NCBI GenBank assembly: GCA_002434245.1
Contig: DJJR01000004.1
Coordinates: 62,001 to 126,000 of the forward strand
Direction of reading: 5' to 3'
DNA: 64,000 bases
Source: Pelosinus fermentans
GTDB lineage: Bacteria; Bacillota; Negativicutes; DSM-13327
Part shown: one piece after another, positions 7,023 to 15,402 of the stretch
Layout of the letters: the number at the start of each line of letters is the position of its first letter
How positions within the stretch are numbered: position 1 is the stretch's first letter
Notes under the pieces: generated by a model
What the model was told of the DNA's origin: nothing
Seen by the model: only the letters and a program-made list of their open reading frames with translations
Databases searched by the model: none
Made by a program: the position numbers and the translations under genes

Positions 7023-8156
7023 ATGCAACCTAACAAGCTATTTGATTATTTGAAAAGAATTCCCCCAAAAAAACTATCTTACGGTTTGGCGGCAGTTGCC
7101 TTATGCCTTGGCGCTATCTGGTTCTGGAAAATGCACAACCAGCCTGCAACCACAGTCGAAACCATCCCCCTGGTACGCACCGCCGTAGCCGGCACCGGCG
7201 GAGGACCGGCGAGCTATGCCTATGCCGGTGAAGTGCGCGGCCGTTATGAAAGCCAGCTGGCCTTTCAGGTGTCCGGCAAAATCATCAAACGCAACGTACA
7301 GCTTGGCAGTGTTGTCCAGGCCGGCGAGGTACTCATGCAAATTGATCCCAAAGATATTAACCAAACAGTTAACAGCAGTTCGGCGCAGGTCTATTCCGCG
7401 CAATCCCAGCTGAAACTGGCTGAGAGCAACCTGCAGCGCTACCGTCAGCTCTATGCTCAGAACGCGATCAGTCGGTCCCAGCTGGATCAATACGAAAACG
7501 CGTACGAACTGGCCCAGGCGGCAGTACAGCAGGCAGCCGCTCAATACAGTCAAAGCGCTAACCAGCTGGACTACAGCCTGCTCCGGGCTGACGCCGCCGG
7601 CGTGATCGCCGGCATCACCGCAGAGGCCGGGCAGGTTGTCAACGCCGGTCAGACGGTAGTAACCATCGTCCGCGACGGCGAGCGCGAAGTGGAAATCAGT
7701 GTGCCGGAAAATCGCATCGAAGAACTGCGCAAAGCATCGCAGCCTACAGTATCCTTTTGGGCGCTCCCTGAGGTAAAAGTCAACGGCCATGTGCGGGAAA
7801 TCGCCCCCATGGCCGCTCCAACCACCCGCACCTATTCGGTGCGTATCAGCTTGCTGAACCCGCCGCCGGAAATCAAGTTAGGCATGACGGCTGCCGTATC
7901 TTTGACCAGTGCCGGCGATCAAAATGCTACCCTTCTTTCCATCCCGATGTCCGCCATCTATCAGACCCAGGATACGCCAGGTGTCTGGGTAGTGACCGAT
8001 TCTACCGTCCGATTACGCCCTGTACAAATTGTCAGCCTTGGCAACAACCAGGCACAGGTGAGCGGCCTCCGTTCCGGTGAAATCATCGTCACGGCCGGCG
8101 TACATAAACTCCGCGAAGGGCAACAGGTCCGGTTACCGGAAGGTGGCCAATCATGA
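7023..8156 (+). CDS. RND efflux periplasmic adaptor (membrane fusion protein)
   Basis: HlyD/AcrA-family protein that would join an inner-membrane RND permease to an outer-membrane channel. An N-terminal anchor (about residues 17-37) is followed by a lipoyl-like half (GEVRGRYESQLAFQVSGKII), an alpha-helical hairpin (about 120-190, rich in Ala and Gln), the second lipoyl half and beta-barrel domains. I chose ATG 7023, with AAAGGAG 11 nt upstream, over a GTG at 7011 that touches the ribosome site. Its stop overlaps the permease start (ATGA). No TolC-like gene is in the window. Confidence 0.94.
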   Translation: MQPNKLFDYLKRIPPKKLSYGLAAVALCLGAIWFWKMHNQPATTVETIPLVRTAVAGTGGGPASYAYAGEVRGRYESQLAFQVSGKIIKRNVQLGSVVQAGEVLMQIDPKDINQTVNSSSAQVYSAQSQLKLAESNLQRYRQLYAQNAISRSQLDQYENAYELAQAAVQQAAAQYSQSANQLDYSLLRADAAGVIAGITAEAGQVVNAGQTVVTIVRDGEREVEISVPENRIEELRKASQPTVSFWALPEVKVNGHVREIAPMAAPTTRTYSVRISLLNPPPEIKLGMTAAVSLTSAGDQNATLLSIPMSAIYQTQDTPGVWVVTDSTVRLRPVQIVSLGNNQAQVSGLRSGEIIVTAGVHKLREGQQVRLPEGGQS

Positions 8157-11100
8157 AATCCTTTAATTTGACCGAATGGAGCCTCAACCACAAACAACTG
8201 ATTTACTATTTCATCACTGTCATTTTCCTGGGCGGACTGTTTGCCTACCAGAACCTCGGCCGGATGGAAGACCCGGACTTTACCATCCGCCAGATGATTG
8301 TGGCGGTAAACTGGCCTGGCGCAACCGCCCGCCAGGTAGAAGAACAGGTAACCGATAAAATCGAAAAAAAATTGCAGGACACCCCGGGATTGGACTATCT
8401 GAAAAGCTATTCACTACCCGGCCAATCCGTAATTTATGTATCCCTGAAAGAAGATGTAGTTACTGCCGACAAGGTACATCCCACCTGGCTGCAAGTACGC
8501 AATATGGTCAATGACATCAAGGCCACCCTGCCCCTGGGGGTCGACGGTCCTTATTTCAATGACCGATTTGACGATGTGTTTGGCTGCATCTATGCCCTGA
8601 CCGGCGACGGTTACAGCTACGAAGACCTACGGGAACGTGCGGAGAATATTCGCCGCATGCTGCTGACCGTACCCAGTGTAAAAAAAGTCGATCTGCTGGG
8701 CGTCCAGGCTGAAAAAATTTATATTGAAATCCCCTCCGTTAAACTGGCGGCCTTGGGACTTGTCCCATCGGACATCACCGACACTGTCCAGGCACAAAAC
8801 GCCATGACGGCCTCCGGTATGGTGGAAACCGCTTCCGATAATGTCTACCTGCGGGTCTCGGGCATGTTCGAAAACATTGACGATCTGAGAAATCTCCCCA
8901 TCCGGGCCGGCGGACACACCTTCCGCCTGGGCGACATCGCTAAAATCGAACGCAGCTATGTCGACCCGCCGGGGCCAAAAATGCTATACAACGGTCAGCC
9001 GGCCGTCGGCATAGCGCTTTCGATGGAAAAGGGCGGCAATATCCTGGCCCTGGGCAAGGCTTTAGCCCAAACCACGGATCGGCTCCAAAAGGACCTGCCG
9101 CTCGGGCTGGAGCTCCATATCGTTACCAATCAACCCGTCGTAGTCAAAGAATCCATCAACGAATTCGTCAAAACGCTGGCCGAAGCGGTTGCTATTGTGC
9201 TTATCGTCAGCTTTGCCAGTCTGGGCTTGCGCTCCGGGGTCGTCGTAGCGCTCTGCATCCCGCTGGTCATTGCCGGCGTTTTCGTTGGCATGGACCTTGC
9301 CGGCATCGCCCTGCACAAAGTGTCCCTGGGAGCCCTGATCATTGCCCTGGGACTGTTAGTCGATGACGCCATCATCGCTATTGAAATGATGATCGTCAAA
9401 CTCGAGGAAGGCTGGAGCCGGTTTGACGCCGCCTGCTACGCCTATACCGCTACCGCCTTTCCCATGCTGACCGGCACGCTCATCACCTGCGCCGGCTTTA
9501 TCCCGGTCGGGTTTTCCAAGGGCAGCGCCTCCGAGTTTGTCGGCAGTATTTTCTCGGTCATCACCATCGCCCTTCTCATCTCCTGGGTGGTCTCCGTTAT
9601 GGCCGCCCCCCTGTTCGGGTATCACTTCCTGAAAGTAACTCCTGCTAAAGGCACAACAGGGCACGACGCCTATGACAAGCCTTTTTTCCGCAAGTTTAAA
9701 GGCTTGCTGAGCTGGTGCCTGGGCCATCGTAAGCAAGTCCTGGCCGGCACCGTCCTTTGCTTCGCCGGGTCCCTGTTCCTGATGAGTTTCATTAAGCAGG
9801 AATTCTTCCCGGCTTCGACCCGGCCTGAGCTGATTGTCGAACTGACCCTGCCGGAAGGCGCCTCCGTTAAGGCGACCGAACAAGAAGCGGCGCAATTCGC
9901 CAGTCGTTTTGCCGATGATGCTGCGCTGGCCAGCTATACCTACTACGTCGGCGGCGGAGCGCCACGGTTTGTGTTGACAGCCGACCCGCCCAATGAAAAC
10001 TCCAATTTCGCCCAGTTTGTGTTTGTTGCGAAAGATTTGCCTTCCCGCGTAGCACTGGAGAAAAAAGTCCAAACGCTGCTGGCCACGGAATTTACCGCCG
10101 TGCGCGGCCATACCAAAATTATTCAGACCGGCACCACCGATCCCTATCCAGTCATGCTCCGGGTCAGCGGCCCGGACCACGACAAGGTCCGGGAACTTGC
10201 CCAGCAAGCCCGGCATATTTTGGCCGCCGACCCCGATCTGGCCGGCGTCAGCCTGGACTGGAATGAAAAAAGCAAAGTCCTGCGTCTGGACATCGATCAG
10301 GCCAAAGCCCGGGCACTAGGCATCGACAGCCGGACCTTGTCGGCCAGCCTCCAGGCTCTGCTGTCGGGAAGCGAAGTCGGCGAGTTTCGGGAAAAGGATA
10401 AAACCGTCGGTATTGTATTCCGCGTGGACCCGGACAGCCGCCAGGAGCTTGCCCGGCTCAAGGATCTCAATATCCACATCGGCAGCGGCCGCTTCGTCCC
10501 GCTGGAACAGATCGCCAACCTCCGCTATGAGGCCGAGGAGGGCATGATCTGGCGGCGCGACTTAAAGCCGACCATTACCATCCAGGCCGCTACCGCCCCC
10601 GGTGTCCTGGGTGACGACGCGGCGCTGGCTGCCTATGAGCGCCTGCACGAGCTGCGCGCCTCCCTGTCGCCGGGCTACAGCATTAAACTCGGCGGTTCCG
10701 CCGAGTCCAGCGAAAATGCGATGAGGTGGCTGCTCCAGCCTGTACCGGCCATGCTCCTTATCATCATCACCCTGCTGATGTTCCAGCTGCACAATATTCC
10801 CCAGATGATCATGACCCTCTTAACCGCGCCGCTGGGCCTGATCGGCGTCAGCCCGGCTCTGCTTCTGACCGGCCGTCCTATGGGGTTTGTCGTCCAGTTG
10901 GGCATTCTGGCCCTGGCCGGCATTATCATCCGCAATTCGGTCATTCTGATTGATCAGATCAACCGGCATATCGACGCCGGGGAAGCGCTCTGGGATGCTA
11001 TTTTGAACGCCACCGTCAGCCGGTTCCGCCCCATCATGCTCACAGCCGCCGCGGCTATTCTGGGCATGCTGCCGCTCATTTCCAGCATTTTCTGGGGTCC

Positions 11101-11251
11101 CATGGCCGTCGCAATTGCCGGCGGCTTGTTCGCCGCCACAGTTTTGACTCTGATCGTTCTTCCGGTCCTGTATGCGGCCTGGTATAAGGCCGTGCCGGCC
11201 GATGAGGAACGTCCAGCGATCATATCAGCCGGGAGGTCTAAAAATGTATAA
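8153..11251 (+). CDS. RND multidrug efflux permease (AcrB/TriC-like)
   Basis: Proton-driven inner-membrane pump of 1032 residues. Features seen: an N-terminal membrane helix followed by NLGRMEDPDFTIRQM, the porter-domain motif WPGATARQVEEQVTDKIEK, two large periplasmic loops and two groups of membrane helices. The TM4 pair of aspartates needed for proton relay is intact in GLLVDDAIIAIE. The N-terminal sequence resembles the branch containing TriC-type pumps more than AcrB itself; this is from memory. Translationally coupled to the adaptor and followed by an OstA-like gene. Likely substrates are drugs or lipophilic toxins; none can be specified. Confidence 0.95.
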   Translation: MKSFNLTEWSLNHKQLIYYFITVIFLGGLFAYQNLGRMEDPDFTIRQMIVAVNWPGATARQVEEQVTDKIEKKLQDTPGLDYLKSYSLPGQSVIYVSLKEDVVTADKVHPTWLQVRNMVNDIKATLPLGVDGPYFNDRFDDVFGCIYALTGDGYSYEDLRERAENIRRMLLTVPSVKKVDLLGVQAEKIYIEIPSVKLAALGLVPSDITDTVQAQNAMTASGMVETASDNVYLRVSGMFENIDDLRNLPIRAGGHTFRLGDIAKIERSYVDPPGPKMLYNGQPAVGIALSMEKGGNILALGKALAQTTDRLQKDLPLGLELHIVTNQPVVVKESINEFVKTLAEAVAIVLIVSFASLGLRSGVVVALCIPLVIAGVFVGMDLAGIALHKVSLGALIIALGLLVDDAIIAIEMMIVKLEEGWSRFDAACYAYTATAFPMLTGTLITCAGFIPVGFSKGSASEFVGSIFSVITIALLISWVVSVMAAPLFGYHFLKVTPAKGTTGHDAYDKPFFRKFKGLLSWCLGHRKQVLAGTVLCFAGSLFLMSFIKQEFFPASTRPELIVELTLPEGASVKATEQEAAQFASRFADDAALASYTYYVGGGAPRFVLTADPPNENSNFAQFVFVAKDLPSRVALEKKVQTLLATEFTAVRGHTKIIQTGTTDPYPVMLRVSGPDHDKVRELAQQARHILAADPDLAGVSLDWNEKSKVLRLDIDQAKARALGIDSRTLSASLQALLSGSEVGEFREKDKTVGIVFRVDPDSRQELARLKDLNIHIGSGRFVPLEQIANLRYEAEEGMIWRRDLKPTITIQAATAPGVLGDDAALAAYERLHELRASLSPGYSIKLGGSAESSENAMRWLLQPVPAMLLIIITLLMFQLHNIPQMIMTLLTAPLGLIGVSPALLLTGRPMGFVVQLGILALAGIIIRNSVILIDQINRHIDAGEALWDAILNATVSRFRPIMLTAAAAILGMLPLISSIFWGPMAVAIAGGLFAATVLTLIVLPVLYAAWYKAVPADEERPAIISAGRSKNV

Positions 11252-11729
11252 AAAACTAGGGACGCTCTTGCTGGTAGTTTTCTATCTTTTCGCCTGCCCG
11301 GCCGGTCCGGCCATTGCCGCCAGGCCGGTCATTACAGCCGACACTACCTATTATGATACCGATACCGGGCTATATATCTTAAAAGGTCACGTTCGAGTCG
11401 AAATCGGCAAGCGCATTATCACGGCCGGTCAGGCCAAAGTCAGCCTCGGCTCACTGGAGGTCTGGGGCTCAGACGGCATCACCCTTACCCAGGAGGACAT
11501 TTCCCTTACCGCCGGCAGTGTGTACGTCATCGGCTCTCAAAATAAAGCCGCCCTCAGCGGCAGCGTGACATTAGCCCAGCCCCAGATTACCATCACCGCC
11601 GATACGGCCGACTTCAACTGGCGCACCAAGCTGGCCGTCTTTACCGGTAATGTACAGGTCACCCAGGGCAATGACACCTGGTCCGCCGCTTCGGTAACCT
11701 ACAACAGCAAAACCGGTGCTCTGGAATAG
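11244..11729 (+). CDS. OstA/LptA-like periplasmic protein
   Basis: A 161-residue secreted protein: signal peptide (about 1-25, ending PAIA-ARP) and then short beta-strand repeats typical of the OstA/LptA jellyroll (YYDTDTGLYILKGHVRVE, and later NWRTKLAVFTGNVQVTQGND). LptA proteins carry lipopolysaccharide across the periplasm. GGGAGG precedes ATG 11244, which overlaps the end of the permease frame, so it belongs to the same operon. Its place in an RND operon rather than an lpt operon is unusual and hints at an efflux-linked envelope role. Confidence 0.85.
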   Translation: MYKKLGTLLLVVFYLFACPAGPAIAARPVITADTTYYDTDTGLYILKGHVRVEIGKRIITAGQAKVSLGSLEVWGSDGITLTQEDISLTAGSVYVIGSQNKAALSGSVTLAQPQITITADTADFNWRTKLAVFTGNVQVTQGNDTWSAASVTYNSKTGALE

Positions 11730-11798
11730 CCCGCCGGGCTGCCTGCGTACCAAAACCATAAACCAGTATCCCGCAAAAACAAAGGAGGTGTCGCTGCT

Positions 11799-11984
11799 GT
11801 GGAATGGTTGGATGGACTAATCGTCTTTTGGTGGTTGGTACTGGATGCCGTTTTTATTGCTGGTACGCTCTTCATAGCCGGTGCAATTTGGGTCTTCGGG
11901 GAATTTTATAAGGTCTTGATTGGCGCTAAGCTTGCCGATGAGTTTGGCGATGAAGAAGCCCCGAGCCGGCACAGCCATACTTAA
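11799..11984 (+). CDS. small membrane protein
   Basis: A 61-residue protein starting at GTG with AAAGGAGG about 10 nt upstream. Residues 5-38 form one or two hydrophobic helices rich in Trp, Phe and Ile; the tail is acidic (KLADEFGDEEAPS). No family is recognised. It follows the OstA-like gene by 70 bp and is probably in the same transcript. Confidence 0.6.
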   Translation: MEWLDGLIVFWWLVLDAVFIAGTLFIAGAIWVFGEFYKVLIGAKLADEFGDEEAPSRHSHT

Positions 11985-12031
11985 TACCAAAAACACCTTC
12001 TGGCAACTACTGTATAAGGAACAGCAAGCGA

Positions 12032-12235
12032 ATGATCGCGGAACACCAACAATACTATGCTGAAAAAGAACAACTGCTGACCAGAATAGACTGCTTAATT
12101 CGGGAATTAACCCAATTAAGGCAAACCGGACCAGCGAAATGCATCCCCTGCTTAACCAACCTGTTGGAAGCGTGCTTAAAAGAGCTATCCGCTTTACAGA
12201 AGACCAGCACCTGTCGCCGTAGGCGGCACAAATAA
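12032..12235 (+). CDS. 67-residue hypothetical protein, probable coiled coil
   Basis: Heptad-like leucines across about residues 10-55 suggest a helical hairpin; two CxxC-like cysteine positions (KCIPC) lie in the middle and the tail is basic (CRRRRHK). The ribosome site is weak (AAGGAA). No family is recognised. Confidence 0.45.
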   Translation: MIAEHQQYYAEKEQLLTRIDCLIRELTQLRQTGPAKCIPCLTNLLEACLKELSALQKTSTCRRRRHK

Positions 12236-12254
12236 ACAGAGGAGGTGCCGGGAA

Positions 12255-12931
12255 TTGAAACGCTTATGGCGGCTCTGCCTTATCCTGTGCCTGCTGGCCT
12301 ATCATCCGGCCTTAGGCCATGCAGGAGCGAAAGAAGACTACGAAGAAGCCTATATTCTCTATTTGACTGCGGCTGCCAGTGCGGCGGCCTATAACGGACG
12401 GATCGGCGAACTGGTCAATCGCTACCTGGAGCAGGATGGCTGGAACGTTGAGCATTACATACAGCCCCGGGGGCGGGCGGGCGCCCGTTACCTGATTGCG
12501 CAAAAAAAAGAAATTCCCTATATCATTGCTGCCATTGTCGGCACGGAAAACGATAAAGATATAGAAACCGACCTCAAATTTGACAAAGTGTATTTTGCCG
12601 GCAGCACGCCGGAAGAATTTGCCGCAAACGCCACCAAAAGAGAGATCCCCGACAGCGAACCCAAAGTACACAGAGGCTTTCACCAATTTGTGCAAGCCGG
12701 CCTGTCCGCCGTCTTGCACAACCCGGAACAAGGCCGTCTCTCACTCCCCGACCTGCTCTTAAACGACCCTGCCCGCAAAGTATACATAACCGGCCACAGT
12801 CTCGGCGGTGCAGCCGCCACCCTGGCCGGAGCCAGGCTGCAACCTATAACCTGACTCCCCTGGAAGCCTTCATTCATACCTTTAAGGGGATGCATGCCCA
12901 TTTAGCGGACCAGTTTGCCAAAATCAAATGA
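12255..12931 (+). pseudogene. class 3 lipase, internally deleted
   Basis: A secreted alpha/beta-hydrolase gene. It starts at TTG with AGAGGAGG upstream, has a signal peptide (about 1-23) and reaches the nucleophile elbow GHSLGGAAATLAGARL at about residue 180, then stops at residue 199. In another frame the next bases encode YNLTPLEAFIHTFKGMHAHL and ADQFAKIK before a stop, which look like the true C-terminus. The Asp and His of the catalytic triad, which in this family follow the elbow by about 100 residues, are missing. An internal deletion with frameshift is the simplest explanation. Confidence 0.7.
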
Positions 12932-12967
12932 CAGCCTATTCCGATAAATACTCTTTATACAAACAAA

Positions 12968-12999
12968 GATAGCGTGCCAAGCGACACGCTATCTTTTTT
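12968..12999 (+). terminator. intrinsic terminator of the efflux operon region
   Basis: A 9-bp perfect stem GATAGCGTG/CACGCTATC with an 8-nt loop and a run of six T residues, 36 bp after the lipase remnant. Confidence 0.88.
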
Positions 13000-13105
13000 A
13001 CTCCCGGGCTGCTGCACCCGTCTAGCTAGGCATTGCCTTTTAGGTCGCCAAAAGCCATACGCCTTCATACCGGCACAGCAAACCTCGCTAGACAGGCTTT
13101 TCCCT

Positions 13106-13258
13106 TTAACGGTCATGTGGTTTTTCTTGCAGTAAGCTGGAAAAAACGGTTGTTTTTTCCTTCTCTGTTTCCCGGATGCAGCATTCTTCCTCCGGCTCGG
13201 CCGCCTCAATCCGCTCCGCATCCGGCGGCGGCGGGCCATACACTATTTTTAGCATCAT
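13106..13258 (-). CDS. 50-residue acidic protein downstream of yvrJ
   Basis: The peptide begins MMLKIVYGPPPPDAERIEAA and continues with an acidic, cysteine-containing part (EPEEECC). GGAGG lies 10 nt before its ATG, which overlaps the stop of the YvrJ-like gene (ATGA), a sign of translational coupling. No known domain. The overlap and ribosome site make it more credible than other small frames here. Confidence 0.5.
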   Translation of the reverse strand: MMLKIVYGPPPPDAERIEAAEPEEECCIRETEKEKTTVFSSLLQEKPHDR

Positions 13259-13416
13259 TTTTTCATGACCTCCATCCTTTCAATGCAATTACACATCTGG
13301 TTGATTGCGCTGGTCAATTCGGTCAGGAGCTTTTCCAGTCTGACCAAAAGGCAGAAGGCCACCACCATGGGAAAACCGTAGGTCGCCGTCAGGCAGGCCA
13401 ATTCCTCCATTTGCAT
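13255..13416 (-). CDS. YvrJ family small protein
   Basis: A 53-residue protein matching the YvrJ pattern: acidic start (MEELACLTATYGFP), one hydrophobic helix (MVVAFCLLVRLE) and an amphipathic C-terminal helix. AAGAGGAGG is 3 nt before the ATG. YvrJ proteins of Firmicutes are usually found with DUF1659 and DUF2922 genes; a possible DUF2922 remnant lies immediately upstream. The function of the family is unknown. Confidence 0.7.
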   Translation of the reverse strand: MQMEELACLTATYGFPMVVAFCLLVRLEKLLTELTSAINQMCNCIERMEVMKK

Positions 13417-13523
13417 GGCCTCCTCTTATTCATCATTAGGTCAAACTTGATTATCGCTAATTGACGAATTTGCGCTTCCTTGGCGTTCACCAAATCCCCA
13501 GGTAACACTGGAAGAAGAACCAC
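13389..13523 (-). pseudogene. possible DUF2922 C-terminal remnant
   Basis: One frame encodes PGDLVNAKEAQIRQLAIIKF, similar to the GDLVxxKxAxI end of DUF2922 proteins that normally precede yvrJ. No start codon or N-terminal half is seen. The match is short and from memory. Confidence 0.3.
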
Positions 13524-13581
13524 TCCATTAGAAGTTTAGAAAAGCAGTTCGGCCGCGTTGTTGTAAACTGCTATGAAAACG

Positions 13582-13611
13582 AAAAAAAGGCTTTACGAAA
13601 ACCTCGTAAAA
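13582..13611 (-). terminator. terminator of tRNA-Arg(ACG)
   Basis: On the minus strand TTTACGA/TCGTAAA forms a 7-bp stem with a 5-nt loop, followed by GCC and seven T residues, 16 bp after the tRNA 3' end. Confidence 0.8.
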
Positions 13612-13626
13612 CCCTTGATATACCTA

Positions 13627-13703
13627 TGGTGACCCCGGCAGGATTCGAACCTGCGACCTTTTGATTCGTAGTCAAACGCTCTATCCAGCTGGGCTACGGA
13701 GTC
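13627..13703 (-). tRNA. tRNA-Arg (ACG)
   Basis: Minus-strand cloverleaf: acceptor GACTCCG with CGGGGTC, discriminator A, encoded CCA, anticodon loop CTACGAA. Its 3' end faces the GC-rich block at 4000-13600, the usual side for tRNA-targeted integration. Confidence 0.96.
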
Positions 13704-13727
13704 ATTGTGTAATTACCTTACTTAAAT

Positions 13728-13756
13728 AGTATAATGGTTTTAACCAATTATGTCAA
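13728..13756 (-). promoter_or_regulatory. promoter of tRNA-Arg(ACG)
   Basis: Minus strand TTGACA (13751-13756), 17-nt spacer, TATACT (13728-13733), about 25 bp upstream of the tRNA. It overlaps the 3' end of the acetyltransferase gene. Confidence 0.8.
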
Positions 13757-14235
13757 CAGTTTTTATTTTGCATTTTATCCATGAAATTAGCAAGTATTAA
13801 TTTCATTACTAGCCGATTCTCCCCCATCCCATATTCATTCTCTCTACGTTCTATAATCTGAAATCCAAGTTTTTTTTCATATATTGCGACTGCTGCAACA
13901 TTATTCGGTTCTACTGTTAATTCAATTTCTGTAATATTTTCTTGATGTAAGCTCTTAAAACTCTCTTGCAGAAGCCTAGTTCCCAGCCCTTGCCCCCGCC
14001 ATTTATTATCCGTAGATACGCCAACCATATATGCTTTTTGAGGATACGTCCAATCTAGCATGTATTGAATCAAACCAACAATTTCTCGATCCTTGCGAAT
14101 AATAAAAACACGTCCGTGCCTGATGAATGGAACAAGATGCCACTCATTCATTCCACCATGACCAAAGGCACTTATTTCTAACTCTACTAATCGCTTTATC
14201 AAAGCCGGTTCAACACTTTGCACCAATTCAATCAT
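13753..14235 (-). CDS. GNAT family N-acetyltransferase
   Basis: A 160-residue acetyltransferase of the RimI-like type. The acetyl-CoA loop is visible as VSTDNKWRGQGLGTRLLQES (about 75-95), followed by a beta strand with ELTVEPNNVAAVAIYEKKLGF, the usual GNAT C-terminal half. It overlaps the start of the racemase-like gene's 3' end by 4 bp (ATGA type), so both come from one message. Coupling to an amino-acid racemase suggests a small-molecule (amino acid or polyamine) substrate rather than a protein one, but this is only inference. Confidence 0.9.
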   Translation of the reverse strand: MIELVQSVEPALIKRLVELEISAFGHGGMNEWHLVPFIRHGRVFIIRKDREIVGLIQYMLDWTYPQKAYMVGVSTDNKWRGQGLGTRLLQESFKSLHQENITEIELTVEPNNVAAVAIYEKKLGFQIIERRENEYGMGENRLVMKLILANFMDKMQNKNC

Positions 14236-15314
14236 AATATCCCTCTTTTGAATTTTTTTGTAACATAACTAGAATCACTCACCGAAAGCAATCCAGAATA
14301 AGATAAGGAAAATTCAACATCATCTCCTACCTTTATTTGTTCCTCACAATCTGTAATATCAAGAATTAAATGATCACTACTTGCCCCCATAACTTTTATG
14401 CTTTCCCGGACTGGAACAATCCCTTCTACATCCACATCTTGTTTACCTAAAGCTAAAATCGCTCGATTACGTACTCCTTTATCGATGAATTGAGGTATAT
14501 TCCCAAATGCATCTCTACCAATGTCTCCAGTCGGTACAGAAGGCTTACATTTTACCTCAATTACCTCAGCTCTAAGCAGAAAAGCATCTTGCAACAACCA
14601 GGGTATTTTGCGGTTATGCGTTGTATCCGTACCTAACAAAATACCCTCACCAATACGCAATTGATTAATTCCCACAGGAACATTGTTCTTCTCTACCAAA
14701 GATAAGCTAGAAGTTCCACCACCTGAAATTACTTCTAATCGTATTCCTACTTTTTTCTCTATCGCTTGTACTAATGTAACTAAAACCCCTAGATTTTCTG
14801 GACTTGGTAGGATTCCACCAAAACATCCCATATTAGTCCCCAAGCCTAATAAGTGTACTCCTTTTAAACTAGAAATTTGCATCACAGCATCAAGAACTTG
14901 ATCAATCATCAATCCTTCCCGAAGATCACCTACATCTACCATTAAAATTATATTATGTCTCTTTCCTAGCCTTTTGGCAGTTTCTGATAGAGCCTTTATT
15001 ACTGTCATTTCCGAATTAATACTCGTATCGGCATACCGAATAATTGTTTCAACATTACTTAATCGTGGAAGTCTTAATAATGTCATTTCCTGGTTAAAAT
15101 TTCGTTTGCGAAGCTCTATGATATTTTCAAGCCTGGCATCCGCTAGGCCATCAACGCCTCCTTCTACCATAGCTGATACAATCTGGTGCATAGCGCTGAA
15201 TCCTTTAGTTACTCCCAATACTGCAATTCCCAAACGATGACATCTTTCTACGACTTGAGAGGTATTATATATAATTTTATCTAAATCGACTTCCAGAATT
15301 GTAGTATCATCCAT
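14232..15314 (-). CDS. orr: ornithine/alanine racemase family PLP enzyme
   Basis: A 360-residue fold III PLP enzyme. Residues 1-20 (ILEVDLDKIIYNTSQVVE) fit the family start, with the PLP lysine expected in LGVTKGF (about residue 37). GLADARLENI, MVDVGDLREG (metal/phosphate region), GLGTNMGCFGG and SGGGTSSL are typical of the ornithine racemase branch (Orr of Clostridium sticklandii and YhfX-like proteins). In amino-acid fermenters Orr makes D-ornithine for the OrtAB/OraSE oxidative branch; those genes are not in the window, so the substrate is not fixed. Confidence 0.8.
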   Translation of the reverse strand: MDDTTILEVDLDKIIYNTSQVVERCHRLGIAVLGVTKGFSAMHQIVSAMVEGGVDGLADARLENIIELRKRNFNQEMTLLRLPRLSNVETIIRYADTSINSEMTVIKALSETAKRLGKRHNIILMVDVGDLREGLMIDQVLDAVMQISSLKGVHLLGLGTNMGCFGGILPSPENLGVLVTLVQAIEKKVGIRLEVISGGGTSSLSLVEKNNVPVGINQLRIGEGILLGTDTTHNRKIPWLLQDAFLLRAEVIEVKCKPSVPTGDIGRDAFGNIPQFIDKGVRNRAILALGKQDVDVEGIVPVRESIKVMGASSDHLILDITDCEEQIKVGDDVEFSLSYSGLLSVSDSSYVTKKFKRGIL

Positions 15315-15402
15315 ATTCTCCCCTCCGCTAGTACATCATTACGCGCCCCGCAAAAATGAATCATTAATACATCTATCTTTAGTTTCTTACATTTTTAGTT
15401 TT

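Noticed and set aside
9356..10216. Minus-strand frame of 286 codons inside the RND permease gene, and a 229-codon one at 7101-7790 inside the adaptor gene
   Set aside because: GC-rich genes often leave the complementary frame open; the plus-strand proteins carry all conserved motifs.
12955..13239. Arg/Lys-rich minus-strand frame of 94 codons
   Set aside because: It overlaps the efflux terminator and the better supported 50-residue gene in another frame.
13627..13703. Looking for an attachment-site duplication of the tRNA-Arg 3' end at the left edge of the GC-rich block
   Set aside because: No repeat of the tRNA end was found by eye in 3500-4400; insertion remains unproven.
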